Below are positions 48,101-57,480 of a stretch of 64,000 nucleotides of DNA, piece by piece; position 1 is the stretch's first letter; each line of letters begins with the position of its first letter. The position numbers and the translations under genes are program-made. The DNA comes from Porphyra umbilicalis (taxonomy: Eukaryota > Rhodophyta > Bangiophyceae > Bangiales > Bangiaceae): assembly GCA_002049455.2 (NCBI GenBank), contig KV919007.1:1-64000 (forward strand), read 5' to 3'. The notes under the pieces were generated by a model that was not told where the DNA came from, ran no database searches, and saw nothing but the letters and a program-made list of their open reading frames with translations.

Positions 48101-48542
48101 CAAGGACCAGCGGTCACGCCTCTTCTCTGTCGAAGTCGACGCTGCCATTGAGCGCGGCGCCGTAACGACCGAGACGCAAGACTTGATCCCGCAGGTCAAG
48201 GCGGAGCTGGCCATTGACGACGCCTCCGCCCGGGTTGTATTGCTTAGGTGCATCCAGCGGCGGTGCAGCTCGCACCTCGTCCAAGCCGCCGCGTCATTGC
48301 GGCAGCAGCGCGCCGACACGGCCGTGTCGGAGCTGTCGACGGCGCTTCGGTTTGGCAAGCTCCTCCCCTCTGAGGTCAAGACCGGCGTCATCTCAGCGGC
48401 GGAGAAGTCGGAGCTGTTTCTTCTCTACCAAGCGCACCTGATCAGCGGGGGTGCGCTGTCGGACGACGCTCGCACGTCGCTCGACTTGCTCCAGACGATG
48501 CTCGGCTTTTCGGACGCGGATATGGCGAACATGGACGCGTAG
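45183..48542 (+). CDS. TIC110: TIC110, chloroplast inner-envelope translocon protein, 1119 aa
   Basis: Tic110 is a central component of the inner-envelope import machinery, acting as a stromal scaffold for the motor and transit-peptide binding. The start is taken at ATG 45183, because the open frame further upstream has no ATG. Residues 1-50 (MAPVAFVLPPAPPSGRDAWL, rich in Arg/Ser/Thr/Pro, few acids) look like a transit peptide. Two hydrophobic segments at about 103-120 (AALAVLVAVTAGIGF) and 129-148 (GVGAAAVLGVSTAFGA) match the paired N-terminal membrane helices of the family. The rest is alpha-helical and repetitive, with recurring LVRLKAALGLTGAEVGEAHY-like units in which short acidic helices precede an Ala/Val-x-Y motif. 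Near the C-terminus it has INEMYKQYLVQCFSA and EVNAIHSEIGSVIYKNYVNQ, strongly reminiscent of Tic110. The length fits red algal and plant proteins (about 1000-1100 aa). No intron or break is seen; the stop is TAG at 48540-48542. Confidence 0.85.
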   Translation: MAPVAFVLPPAPPSGRDAWLSRTTRTPSPLLRRRVANNLAATATGPGASRQVASAAAAAGGGCGGPIGGSDATALSSRVAVRVAAEADAGLAAGLGGLGGPARSAALAVLVAVTAGIGFTGGSKVSREAGVGAAAVLGVSTAFGASRVVSKSSKAAAREVVARLATGNVVDAGIAATYGVDTGDFRQMLRRVYELYLVEMVSASPADASGGVVTNQQMTELVRLKAALGLTGAEVGEAHYEAGREFYRANVVWLDGSDEDGKLERDSAQAKLDKLLFLSARVLADGETDEATTYELGRIAKFFGISEADVAARVERISKPLFGHVVSRAIVDGSLQRSDLAAAQAALGVSDASARALGLQAYTSRVHALVTEKGKINASDVESLARLRTLLALGDSEGETVLIESAQPVFRAEVEGAVKGVTDGTLSVSSAVGRMAVRQSDLALPADVCRSALTATVRTSAVALVKTASKYLRVQNVGGTVDQVKALLAYADSVLPLLKAARETFGGPAASEGAAWSSAATLRVYMGNLAAAVGRQEPRSLYRLFLSDCLADIKIDEEESESLARLRAILSISDAEAVDAYKSAAGPVYRKATLAAVEKNDLSDASRLAKDQLKTDLNLPKETWKPMDVEVYEAKLRSLMSGGRVLQEGEAASLAQLRIYFGLSDEDVATVTRSAVAPVYLQSVEEAMGPTGVMLPEYEAGLRRLRERLGLTEADAVAIFAKVVKSRMRVYVEKALLAFEKRKNVRGGGEERDIGDDPFIKRAGATLGIDAGGLTVELSALVNFYKRNNLAKTVEIDMPLPGKGGGKPTTERKSVTTYPVNLRGDFDPKFINEMYKQYLVQCFSAQTRGEKQRLFAVLDELSGVLGMRTEEVNAIHSEIGSVIYKNYVNQTLARNGPLGLEEKDVEFLANIQQTLAMTDVQCMTLIKEAKLNRISVMLESLFNRPKVLAESVAKLRATAKGLGVDLVRDLKVAKDQRSRLFSVEVDAAIERGAVTTETQDLIPQVKAELAIDDASARVVLLRCIQRRCSSHLVQAAASLRQQRADTAVSELSTALRFGKLLPSEVKTGVISAAEKSELFLLYQAHLISGGALSDDARTSLDLLQTMLGFSDADMANMDA

Positions 48543-48933
48543 AGGAGCGCTGCGGGTTGGAGGCGAGTGGGGGTGGGGTGAGCGGTTAAGACCGAGTGCG
48601 TCGGTGCGCCATTCCGCCATTCTGCAAAGGTGGATGTCGAAGGGTCTCTCTATCGTGGTTCTCACAAGAACACGCCCACTTAAGACACCCCTGAAGCGGA
48701 CATTAGGATTGCCGGCCATTCATTGGCCAGATTGGTAGGTATCAGACACTTTCCACTTGTCCAGCGGTTGGAACCAGCTTTCTGAAGACGTGTCCCAACC
48801 GTAGCTGGCAGCAGGCGCACCAGGGCGTCTCGGGGCATTCACAGCACACGTCTTTTTCGAATATGCGACAAATCGAAAGTCTACTTGCTGAACCATGCGA
48901 ATCGCGTCGATCTGGAGCAAGCCGGGTCGCCAT
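48543..48933. other. TIC110 3' flank, no gene
   Basis: Contains no open frame of note. It ends in GTCGCCAT, the left target site of the hAT-type element that follows. Confidence 0.5.
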
Positions 48934-49196
48934 TAGGGTTGTTATGTGAGCCCCTATTGAGGGGGCGCTGTGCGTATTAGCGCCCTATGAGCGCCTTAAC
49001 AGCGCCTACAAGCGCCCCCAGCGCCTTAAGCGCCCGCAGTAGCCCCCCATCAAATACAGCTGTAGCCCACTATGCTTTTCCAGATCGAGGAGTCGATTTC
49101 TTGTGAATAACCAGATTCAAGGAGACTTGACCTCATCTGGTCTTTCCGAAGCAGCCGACGGAGCGAGTCAAGAGGGGGGAGTATCCGCGGTGGGGA

Positions 49197-49302
49197 TAAC
49201 AGGTCATCTGGGTGCAGTTTGACCACGCCTTGCAACATCGCCTCGACAGCGTTGTTGCAAGGCGTGGTCAAAGTGCACCCCCCCCCCCAGATGACCTGTT
49301 TT
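49197..49302. repeat. Long hairpin within the hAT-type element
   Basis: Arms of about 40 nt, AACAGGTCATCTGGG then TTTGACCACGCCTTGCAAC, pair with the downstream complement across a loop of roughly 18 nt. A C-run expands the right arm. It could form a stable RNA stem if transcribed. Confidence 0.75.
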
Positions 49303-49359
49303 GTAATGCTCGATTCTGAGGAGCCCTGCGAAGGCAGCATTCCGGATCGAGGCAAGCTA

Positions 49360-49987
49360 TGGTGCGTGTCCCAAAAATGAGACATGCGCGTTTTCTGAAG
49401 GACTGACACATCACTGCACGGGGGCAGGTGGGGTGGGGTACGAGAAAATTCTCGACTGGCCTCCATGGAAAGAGCCTCTCCCGACGCGTTCTTGGCTGAC
49501 AACTCCTTAGTACCCGCCTGTGGGCACTGTTCTGTGGACCTCTCAGATAGCCCCGATCTTGGAGCCAGTCTTTTTCAGGTTCTTGGGGTTAAAGGTTTGC
49601 AACGCCAAAGCTCATGTGCTAACTGGAGCTTCGATGAGGGGTGTCCCAAATCGTGTTTTCTTCACAGGGGGCTACATGGGGGTCTTTTTCACGTTTTTAT
49701 TGGTAAGGTCGTGCCCTTTTCTTCGTGCACGAACTGTCAGCACATGCCTGCTCTAGTATCCGTGCATTTGATTGGGGCGCGTGGTCGTCACCTGTCGAAG
49801 CTGCAATGAATGACACTATACCCCATGACACGTCAGGAGGTGCCGCCTCCGCTAACACTGTCAGGGGCCGTTCTGGAACCACAGTGGGACCGAGTGGGTC
49901 ACATTACATTATCGGACCGTTGCAGAAGGCCAGTGGGCCGAGAAAAAAAGAAAAAACCGCGATGTCTCATTTTTGGGACACGCACCA
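49360..49987. mobile_element. TA-flanked MITE (family B, copy 1), 628 bp
   Basis: Inverted termini TGGTGCGTGTCCCAAAAATG on both sides, flanked by TA at 49358-49359 and 49988-49989, which suggests Tc1/mariner-type mobilisation. Copy 2 (55327-56455) is in the opposite orientation. No protein motif was found in its short frames. Confidence 0.87.
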
Positions 49988-50141
49988 TACTGGTCAATCC
50001 TAAAACTGTTAACTAGCGCCCTAATAGCGCCCAGCAGGTGGGGGGCGCTGGGCGTAAAAGCGCCCAAATCGCGCCCTATTCGCGCCCTATCTGCGCCCCT
50101 TATGAGCGCCCCAAGGCTCACATAACAACCCTATTCGCCAT

Positions 50142-50467
50142 CACGCTCGTTGCAGACCGGGCCATATTGAGCACTACGATGACTCTGGATGGTCATCTTT
50201 TTTGGATAAGCCTATGATCGAAGAACAGGGGGGGTAGTAGCTTGAGTTCTATGATACGGATGGGGAACGAGGTGACATCAATGCGTCAAGGTGGGACAAT
50301 ATTTTTATCAGAGGTAGCGTGAGAAGAGCAGCAGCTACAAGAAAACGAGCACGTCAAAAGTGGGTTGCAAACCACGTAGCATTGTTCACCACGAGCTCCT
50401 CTATCATTGTACGTCATGATCAGTAACAGAAGTATATGCTTTTTACCTGCCTTTTTGCGCTTCTTAT
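50142..50467. other. Spacer without a recognised gene
   Basis: Lower GC, no open frame of note. It ends in GTGTACGC, the left target duplication of the nested element. Confidence 0.5.
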
Positions 50468-50862
50468 GTGTACGCCAGGGGTTGTCATGGATATATACCT
50501 GCGGAACATATCCATGCATTATATCCGTATGAATTTGGGATACGCGCCGGGGACGCATACTCTAAATGCATTATAAGAAAGAAAAGAGAGGATATATCTA
50601 TCCTGTCCGACAAGAATTGCAAGATTATATCTGATCCGTATTCCAGATATGAGAGTCAGGATACAGGGATATACAAGATTATCAAACTTCTCGGACCGAC
50701 AGAATTCCGGTAAAACGCAGTCCACCTCTCTTTTCACAATCCGACCATCGGAACATTCCTGTGCAAGCATGTTGCAGCGACAAGCGGCAATCCCGCCCGA
50801 ACCGGAAGAAACCGTTCAAGCACGCGACTCGGCCCGCATGCGATACAGTCATTATTCAGTTA

Positions 50863-51303
50863 TTGCTGATCCCCCAACTCTGTCCTCATCGACCAGGAAC
50901 GGTTCCTGGCCGTACGGTTCTTGTAGAACTGGCCATCGATTGATTAAACGCAGCCGAAAACAGCTGCTGAGCACGAATCTGAGACGTCCTATTGGCTGTC
51001 CCACCGCCACTTCCGTGCAGAACCGAGATCCTTCTTTTTCACGAGATTTTCTTCCGATCCCTTCCGTGCCAAGGGAGCAACCGGCCCGCAATCGTTGGGA
51101 TATCGAGATTTTCTGGGAGATACGCAGAAAAGTGCAGAAAAACGGAGGCGTCGATTGTGCGATAGGGGGCCGTACAGGCGCATTCTGTAAAGATCGGGCC
51201 GGACATGCACTGCTGGCGGACTGCTCGACCAATCAGAGATCTGCATTCATTGCCGTTCCACTACCGTTCCGGGGCGATGAGGACAGAATTGGGGGATCAG
51301 CAA
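50863..51303. mobile_element. TA-flanked MITE (family A, copy 2) inside the pogo terminal repeat
   Basis: A 441-bp insertion with termini TTGCTGATCCCCCAACTCTG and, read inward from the right, TTGCTGATCCCCCAATTCTG, flanked by TA at 50861-50862 and 51304-51305. It is related to the copy at 7065-7463. It sits 17 bp inside the pogo left end, splitting that terminal repeat. Confidence 0.88.
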
Positions 51304-51613
51304 TATATCCGTCCCGGTTATATCCACAGTGGATATAACCGGGACCACGGAGGCACCACAGAGCCCGAGAGATCGAGGAATGGGAAATTAAAACGCACTT
51401 GCCACCCGGTTCTCGTACTTGATTTAACACAAAACGATTTACTTGAACTCCACGGATCAGTATATAACCCCTGCCGTTTGCGATCGGAGCTCCGCTGATG
51501 GCCAAGCCGACCGTGCCGACTTAGGCGTGATTCGTCTGCACCGACCACACCTATGCTCCTCTCCCTACCCACCGTACCGCACCACTCGTACCCACGGCGA
51601 TACTCATACCACC

Positions 51614-53230
51614 ATGACACTCTCCAATGCTATTGATGCCGCCGCTGCCGCGGCTGAGGCGGTCTTGGCAGACCACAGCCAGGCATTGGCTGCGGAGCAC
51701 GACGAGAGCGTGAGGGCGGCCGAGCGGGCCGCGGCCGTGACGGCCAATGCTGTCTTGGCATCCCCGTCTGCGGCGCGCGCGCCAGCCCGGCGCATCGGAG
51801 GCGCTCGCCTGCGCCGCACGCCGATGACGTTGGACACGAAACTGCGTGTTATTGGCTGACATGCGGCGGGCCGGACCATCGACTACATCAGCCGGCAGCT
51901 GGATAACCAATACGACCGCAGAGGGCTCTACAAGATCATCAAGCAAAAGGACAGCCTCCTTTCACGGGCCACGGAGGGCGCGGCTGGCAGCCGAGTGTCA
52001 TCGCGAGCGGGGCAGTATCCCTAGGTTAACAAGGCTCTCTTGGAGTGGTTCCTGGCTGTGCGCGCGAGGGGCCGCAAGCGTGTGCCTTTGTCTCTTGCCG
52101 TTTTTCGGCAGAAGGTTTTGCAGGTTGCGGAGCACCTTGGCATCACTGACTTTGCGGCATCCAACGGCTTCATTCAACGTTGGGCGTCCCGCCATGGCCT
52201 TTTGAACGTTGCTCTGCATGGCAGCAGCGCTTCGGCAAACGTGGAGGAGGCGGCTGAGCGCATGGCAGCCATCCGCCAGCAGCTTGTGGGTGTTGATGTC
52301 GACCCGGTCTACAACGTCGACGAGACCGGTTTGCTCTACCGGGGGCTACCGTCGCGTTCATACGTGCCCTCCGAGGACCGCCGCACTGCAAGTGGCTCGA
52401 AGGCTATGAAGAGCAAGGACCGTGTCACCTTGACTCTCTGCTGCAACGCGACGGGTACCCACAAGGTGTCGGTCACGATGATTGGCAAGGCAGCTCAGCC
52501 GATGTGCTTCCAAGGCGAGGGCAATGCGAGCCCGCTGCCGTATTTCTCGCAGAAGTCGGCTTGGACTGACGCTTCTGTCTTCAAGCGCTGGTTCGAAGAG
52601 GTTTTCGTGCCGGCGGTTCAAGCGCGCACCGCGCATCATGTCTACTTGATTATGGACAACCTTGGATGCCACAGCTCCATCCCGCACCCGCAGGTCACTA
52701 TCATCGAGCTGCCCCCGAACACGACCGCTGTGTACCAGCCGCTGGATGCCGGCATCATCGTGCTCCTGAAGAACCGGTACAAGAAGCGGCTCCTTCACCG
52801 CGTTGTCTGCAACTTGGACTCCCTTCTGTACAATGTAGCCGCCGACCCTCGAGTTGCACGCGGTGGGGGCCTCGACGAGGGGGGCCAAGCTCACCTGCGA
52901 GATGCGGCCAAGTTCATTGTCAAGGAGTGGGATGAGATTCTTGGGGACCAGATCGTGCGCTGCTGGTTGAAGGTGGAATGCCTGCCCACTGAAGCAGTTG
53001 CTCGTCTGAGGCTCCAGCTGGGCGACATCCAAGTTGTGGCCGAGCCGGCCCACATGGATGTGTCCCACTTGGTGGCCATGATGGCCAATACGTACCTGAA
53101 GCATGAGTTTGACGGCCTCAGTGGCCAGGAACAGGTCCTGGCGGAGCGGCGCTGGCTGACGGCAGAGACTGATGTTGAGGCCATTGACCACACGGTTCAT
53201 ATGTTCTTGACCGGGGGGGATGATGAGTAG
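51614..53230 (+). pseudogene. pogo/Tigger-type DDE transposase, two in-frame stops
   Basis: From ATG 51614 one reading frame runs 538 codons to a TAG at 53228-53230, interrupted only by TGA at 51857-51859 and TAG at 52022-52024. An Ala-rich start is followed by a CENP-B-type helix-turn-helix (LDTKLRVIG, then HAAGRTIDYISRQLDNQYD, then LYKIIKQKDSLLS; about 51827-51960). Next is a Tc5-type helix-turn-helix (VFRQKVLQVAEHLGI, then FIQRWASRHGL; about 52100-52200). The DDE_1 catalytic domain has NVDETG (52313), LIMDNLG (52646) and YQPLDAG (52733), giving D, D and D with 29 residues between the last two. Spacing and motifs match the pogo/Tigger/jerky group. The second stop sits where a Glu would be expected in the YP-x-V linker. 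The frame is otherwise undisturbed, so loss of activity appears recent, unless the stops are bypassed. Confidence 0.88.
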
Positions 53231-53860
53231 TGATAGCGTAGAGGCGGGGTGGGAGGCATGTGAGTGTGATCACGTTTAGTGCCAAGTCAATCAAATATTG
53301 GACTTTTTTCTCGCCGAGATCCTTGTAAATCCTGCCAGTCGTACTCTTTTCTCCATGTTGGGGTACTGGATTCGTACGATTGCTGCGGATCCGCAAGTCG
53401 GCAGATGCTCGCATAAGTCGCTCCTGACAGTGTAAACAAATCGCAGTGGATATAACTGAATAGTGCATGTATCAGCAAAGTGTGACACGAGCTCCAGAAT
53501 GGTCTATCTGACGACCGTTTACAAAAATGGCAGGGAAGCGCCTGGATCGAGCCCGTTGGCACACACATCAAATGTGAATGTCACGTCGTTCTTGACGTCC
53601 ATTTAGCACTCAACAAGTGTCTGAATGGCGTTTTTCTGTGGCCCAAATTTTGCGGCCTGACGGACTTGTAGGAATATAATCGGATACAATAATCGTACTC
53701 AGATACGGATATAAGCTACGTAATAATCCGGTTTCGGGACCAGATATCCGCATCCGGATCTTGGTTAAGCGCTTTATCCGTAATCAGATACACCGCATCG
53801 GCGTGTATCCGTATCCTATTTCGCCTCGAAACGCATATCCTGACAACCCCTGGTGTACGC

Positions 53861-54533
53861 CTCTTGGTACCGTGGAGAAAGTACGAATTTCACGTGTACG
53901 CTGTAATGATGCAACGCGTCTCCATCCTATTGTCCGCCCTCAACTGGGCGTGAGAACTGGACCTCGATGCATCAGCGTCCGTTGGAAAACCGCTGTTTCG
54001 TTGGCTCGGAAGCAGGCCCAGTTTTTTAAAACTGCCCGATTCTGGCTGATCCGGACAAGAACATCCTACAGTCTGCACAACTTCTGATTGGTCGAGAAGA
54101 CGTAGTCGGCCGGATGGCTGGCTGTCGTGCATCTGTTCTGTACAGTTGGTTCTTGACCGCCCATGTTTCATGCACATAGCATTATTCAGCATTTGAATAT
54201 GCCTGAGAGAGAGGCGGGGGGGGGCCACCTAACTATCCGGTGAATGATTTCGCAAGTAGAAATAGGGGCTCTGGGCACCTCACTGGGGCCAGAAAAGGGA
54301 TTACTTCTTTCGCACACTTTCATAGTGAACCACTGCCAGTGAGTGTGCCAGCAACTTTCCCTCTCATGCTCTTCCTACCGGCCGATCATTTTCCAATTTT
54401 TGGCAACTGGTACCAAGCGAGGTTGTGGAGAACATGGATACGTAGCGTTCTCGTATGTGAACCTCTCTTTTTGAGTTGATCACTGTGCTCATTCATATTT
54501 CACACAGTCTTTCATCGGTTGATTCGGTAGGAA
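53861..54533. other. Spacer without a recognised gene
   Basis: Moderate GC, only short frames. A G-run lies near 54217. It ends at family C copy 2. Confidence 0.45.
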
Positions 54534-55250
54534 TTCCCTGGCCCTTACGACAGGGTGCTCTCAAAGTGTAGTGATGCACACATACACCTTTATCAAGGGA
54601 CTCACCCTCCGTTTCAGAGCTGGCAGACTGCATTCGTGTTCTCACGGATCTGAAGGCGTGTCAGTGTTGCAATGGTCGCGATGACGCTAAAAGCGAATGA
54701 AGTTACCTGGCTGAGAAGGACTATCCTGCCACAGGGGTCACAGAACCCGGACGCCGCCTGCCCCCCGGCCGCCCCCCCACCGCCCCGACTTGCGCGCAGC
54801 GACCGCACGCAGAGATTTCTGAGGTTCGACGCGCCCGCGATGACCGGCGGGAAATCGTGCCTGCGCGCCAGCTTCTGTTGCGACGGCGCGTCGGCGGTTG
54901 CTGACGCCATCTACCGGTGCGGTTAGAGGCGCCCAGTCGCGCGGCGGTCGATCTCACCCGCCCGCCTGTGCGCCGTATCGGCCGCCCCGCCCGCCGCGCG
55001 CAGGTGTGCATCGCGGCGGGGTCACGGACCCGCCCGTGGGCGTTGCGTCACGCCGGAGGGTCGCTGCCGCTGCAGTGGCGGCGGAGGCACCCCTTTCTCC
55101 GCCCTACGCCCCCCCCGCCACGGCGACGTGGCTGTTCTTGCCCCCGTGCGTGCTCGCGGCCATGGAGCTGGCCGGCATGCCCGGGGTCGATGCGTCGTCG
55201 ACCGCGCCAGCGCCCTGAAGGCCAGGGTATTGCACGCACGGGCCTGGAAT
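54534..55250 (+). repeat. GC-rich dispersed repeat (family C), copy 2
   Basis: Same orientation as 43995-44698 and alignable throughout, including both termini (CCCTGGCC and GGCCAGGG). The plus-strand frame runs TPSTGAVRGA, then PPVGVASRRR, then TATWLFLPPCVLAAMELAG, with most differences conservative, and stops at the same TGA inside the right end. The minus-strand frame MASATADAPSQQKLARRHD near 54910 parallels copy 1. Confidence 0.75.
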
Positions 55251-55517
55251 CTAGATAGAAACATCTATCTTACATTGATGGGGATGCGAGGATTGCAGTA
55301 CTGATGTAGTAATCGTTCGATACTTATGGTGCGTGTCGAAAACATGAGACATCGCGGTCTTTTCTTTTTTTCTCGGCCCACTGGCCTTCTGCAACGGTCC
55401 GATGATATATTGTGACCCACTCGGTCTCACTGTGCTTCCAGAACGGCCCCTGACAGTGTTCGCAGAGGCGGCACCTCCTGACGTGTCATGAGGGAGAGTG
55501 TCATTCATTGCAGCTTA

Positions 55518-55685
55518 GGGTCATTCTACACCAGCACGAACGCCCCGAACGTCCGAACGCTGTACGGCCATATTGAAATTCCATTGGCCAAGCATCCCAG
55601 CCGAGGCCACGTCGCCCAATCGGATTTCGATATTACCGTTCAGCGTTCGGACGTTCGGGGCGTTCGGGCTGGTGTAAAATGACCC
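55518..55685. mobile_element. Hairpin MITE, PIF/Harbinger-like, 168 bp
   Basis: About 45-bp inverted arms (GGGTCATTCTACACCAGC, then ACGAACGCCCCGAACGTCCG) flanked by TTA at 55515-55517 and 55686-55688. A 3-bp TTA/TWA duplication and GGG terminus fit PIF/Harbinger. It is absent from family B copy 1, which confirms insertion. Confidence 0.8.
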
Positions 55686-55744
55686 TTAGATAGGTGACGA
55701 TCATGCGCTCCAATCAAATGCACGGATACCAGAGCAGGCATTTG

Positions 55745-56070
55745 TGGCGGCTGATTTTAGAATTCGCGATCTAGGTGAGCTTCATCAAACGGAGATACGG
55801 CGAGTTAAAGATTGTTCGATCGAAAATCACACGGGTCAATCCTGAGTCGCGATCCCCCTTCATGGGTGATCTGGCCCGACCTTTCCTGGTTCTGGGCTAA
55901 AGTCAGCAGAACGTCATGGATCGAGAAAATTACATCCCTGCTCTGGGATTTGATTCACTGCAGATGGCGAAGGCGGCGTTCGACAGTTCGTGACGAGGCG
56001 ATTCTTGAGGTCTGAATAGGTCAGAAATGTTGACAGCCCCATAGATTGCGGATTCTAAAATCAGCCGCCA
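55745..56070. mobile_element. Small terminal-inverted-repeat element, 326 bp
   Basis: Termini TGGCGGCTGATTTTAGAAT on the left and the same, read inward, on the right, flanked by CATTTG at 55739-55744 and 56071-56076. The corresponding site in family B copy 1 is uninterrupted. Superfamily is uncertain; the duplication is 4-6 bp depending on where the termini are placed. Confidence 0.75.
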
Positions 56071-56455
56071 CATTTGCTGACCGCTTGTGCACGAAGAAAA
56101 CGGAACCACCTTACCACAAAATATGTGAAAAAGACCATGTATCCCCCCTGTGAAGAAAACATGATGTGGGACACCCATCATCGAAGCTCCAGTTCGCACA
56201 TGAGCTTTGTCGTTGCAAACCTGTAACCCCAAGAACCTGAAAAATACTGGCACCAAGATCGGGGCTATCTGAGAGGTCCACAGAACAGTGACCACAGGCG
56301 GGTACTAAAGAGTTGTCAGCCAAGAACGCGTCGGGAGAGGCTCTTTCCATGGAGGCCAGTCGAGCATTTGCTCGTACCCCACCCCACCTGCCCCCGTGCA
56401 GTGATTTGTCAGTCCTTCAGAAAACGCGCATGTCTCATTCTTGGGACACGCACCA

Positions 56456-57480
56456 TACTGTGTTGAAGCTGTTGCCCAATTCAGGGAACAGAATGCACAG
56501 GATCAGGATGAAATTCCACATGACAGTGTGACATCAGACTTGGCGAGTACCCAATGGCGTCTCGCTGCGAGGGTGGGCTGTTGTGGCCCACGTGTGGCCC
56601 ACTCTTCTGGCTGTGACTGTGGGGCACCCCGTCCAAAATGGTGCGTGCACGCCGATTGCAGCCCGTTCGGTTTTGGCGACACCTTGGTTGATTGGTCTAT
56701 CAAACACGGACAATGCGGCGGCGGCTCTGCCCGGAACCGCGCAGTGGGGCCAAACCCGGGTACCTTACAGATTCGTGTTTTCGTGCTAAATGCGTGCGCG
56801 CATGGGTGTCGCACGCGTGTCGCACGCGTGTCGCACAGCCTGACATTCGTTCGCGGATGTATGTTTTTCGGCCTATTCTGCAGGCAAGATGTAAATCTCG
56901 AACATTTATTATCGCGCTCTTGCCAACAGATGTAGTGTCATGTGGGTTGGTCACGCGGCGCAAGATGTTTCATGCCGAACACATGATGTTCGCTCATGAC
57001 AGCTTCGCTTGACACGAAAAGTAGGCGAGCCCGGACCACATGTGCGCAGGTAGTCGGTGCCAACAGACCGCGCGTGCGTTTCCGTGTGGTCAGTGGCACG
57101 CCTCGTGTGTGACAGGCTCGCTCTGTGCCTTCGCAACGCGCATGGAAACTGGGCTATTCAAGCAACAAACATGTGTGAGCTAACGGGTAACCTATGCAAA
57201 AAAGACAGGATACACCGCACAAAAACCGTTCCCAGCATCAAATGCCTTGCGTCCTGTGTTCAAAGTATGCCTCTCTGTCAGATTGTTGTCGCATAGAACA
57301 ACACTCGTGCAGACACAAATTTGGACTCGTTTGCATACATGTTGTTTCAATCTTTGTTTGGTGAGGTCACGGACCATGTCGCGAGAAGCCCGAAGTGTGG
57401 TACCTTCTCACAAACTTGTTGCTCGCAATCCTATTGCCACAGCGTCGTAACGAGGATGGGAGGAAGCGCCCGAACGTATT
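56456..57480. other. Spacer with a repeat end (family D) and no recognised gene
   Basis: Contains the family D segment at 56581-56804, a short GTGTCGCACGC tandem (about 56806-56840) and an AT-richer part (57150-57400). It ends in GTATT, the left target duplication of the LTR element that follows. Confidence 0.5.
56581..56804. repeat. Dispersed repeat (family D), copy 1
   Basis: Two blocks are shared with 63251-63412: TTGTGGCCCACGTGTGGCCC onwards in the same orientation, and a terminal block around GGTACCCGGGTTTGGCCCCA in inverted orientation. This is the arrangement expected if the terminal block is an inverted repeat present at both ends of one element family. Confidence 0.6.

Larger units (their letters stand above)
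48934..50133. mobile_element. hAT-type non-autonomous element, 1200 bp
   Basis: Termini are perfect inverted repeats of 19 bp, TAGGGTTGTTATGTGAGCC. Flanks are GTCGCCAT (48926-48933) and TTCGCCAT (50134-50141), an 8-bp target duplication with one difference. Dense GCGCC/AGCGCC words fill the first and last 100-150 bp (48958-49033 and 50015-50113), like subterminal transposase-binding motifs of hAT elements. It encodes no transposase. It contains a hairpin (49197-49302) and a TA-flanked MITE (49360-49987). Confidence 0.85.
50846..53469 (+). mobile_element. pogo/Tigger-like DNA transposon
   Basis: Flanked by TA at 50844-50845 and 53470-53471. Left terminus CAGTCATTATTCAGTTATAT (read across the nested MITE at 50863-51303) and right terminus, inward, CATGCACTATTCAGTTATAT: 19 of the first 22 bases agree. 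It interrupts the family E element at a place that is continuous at about 14040-14060 in copy 1. It carries one transposase gene on the plus strand (51614-53230). Without the MITE it is about 2.2 kb, a usual size for Tigger-like elements. Confidence 0.85.
50476..53852. mobile_element. hAT-type element (family E, copy 2) split by a pogo-like transposon
   Basis: Outer termini are perfect 12-bp inverted repeats, CAGGGGTTGTCA and TGACAACCCCTG, flanked by a perfect 8-bp duplication GTGTACGC at 50468-50475 and 53853-53860. The outer 370 bp on the left (50476-50845) and 380 bp on the right (53470-53852) align with the two ends of the 746-bp copy at 13670-14415, inverted. The remaining 2.6 kb is a pogo-like transposon. 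The hAT-type element encodes no transposase of its own. Confidence 0.9.
55327..56455. mobile_element. TA-flanked MITE (family B, copy 2) carrying two further MITEs
   Basis: Inverted relative to 49360-49987, with termini TGGTGCGTGTC on both sides and TA at 55325-55326 and 56456-56457. Comparison with copy 1 shows two insertions, 55518-55685 and 55745-56070, which account for most of the length difference (1129 against 628 bp). Confidence 0.87.

Noticed and set aside
48958-50113. CRISPR-like array of GCGCC repeats
   Set aside because: Spacing is irregular, units are 5-8 bp, the host is a eukaryote, and the words are confined to the ends of a hAT-type element.
51315-51345. The palindrome around GGTTATATCCACAGTGGATA as the pogo terminus
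   Set aside because: A better terminal repeat (CAGTCATTATTCAG) with TA flanks and a matching right end lies further out at 50846; the palindrome is internal to the element.
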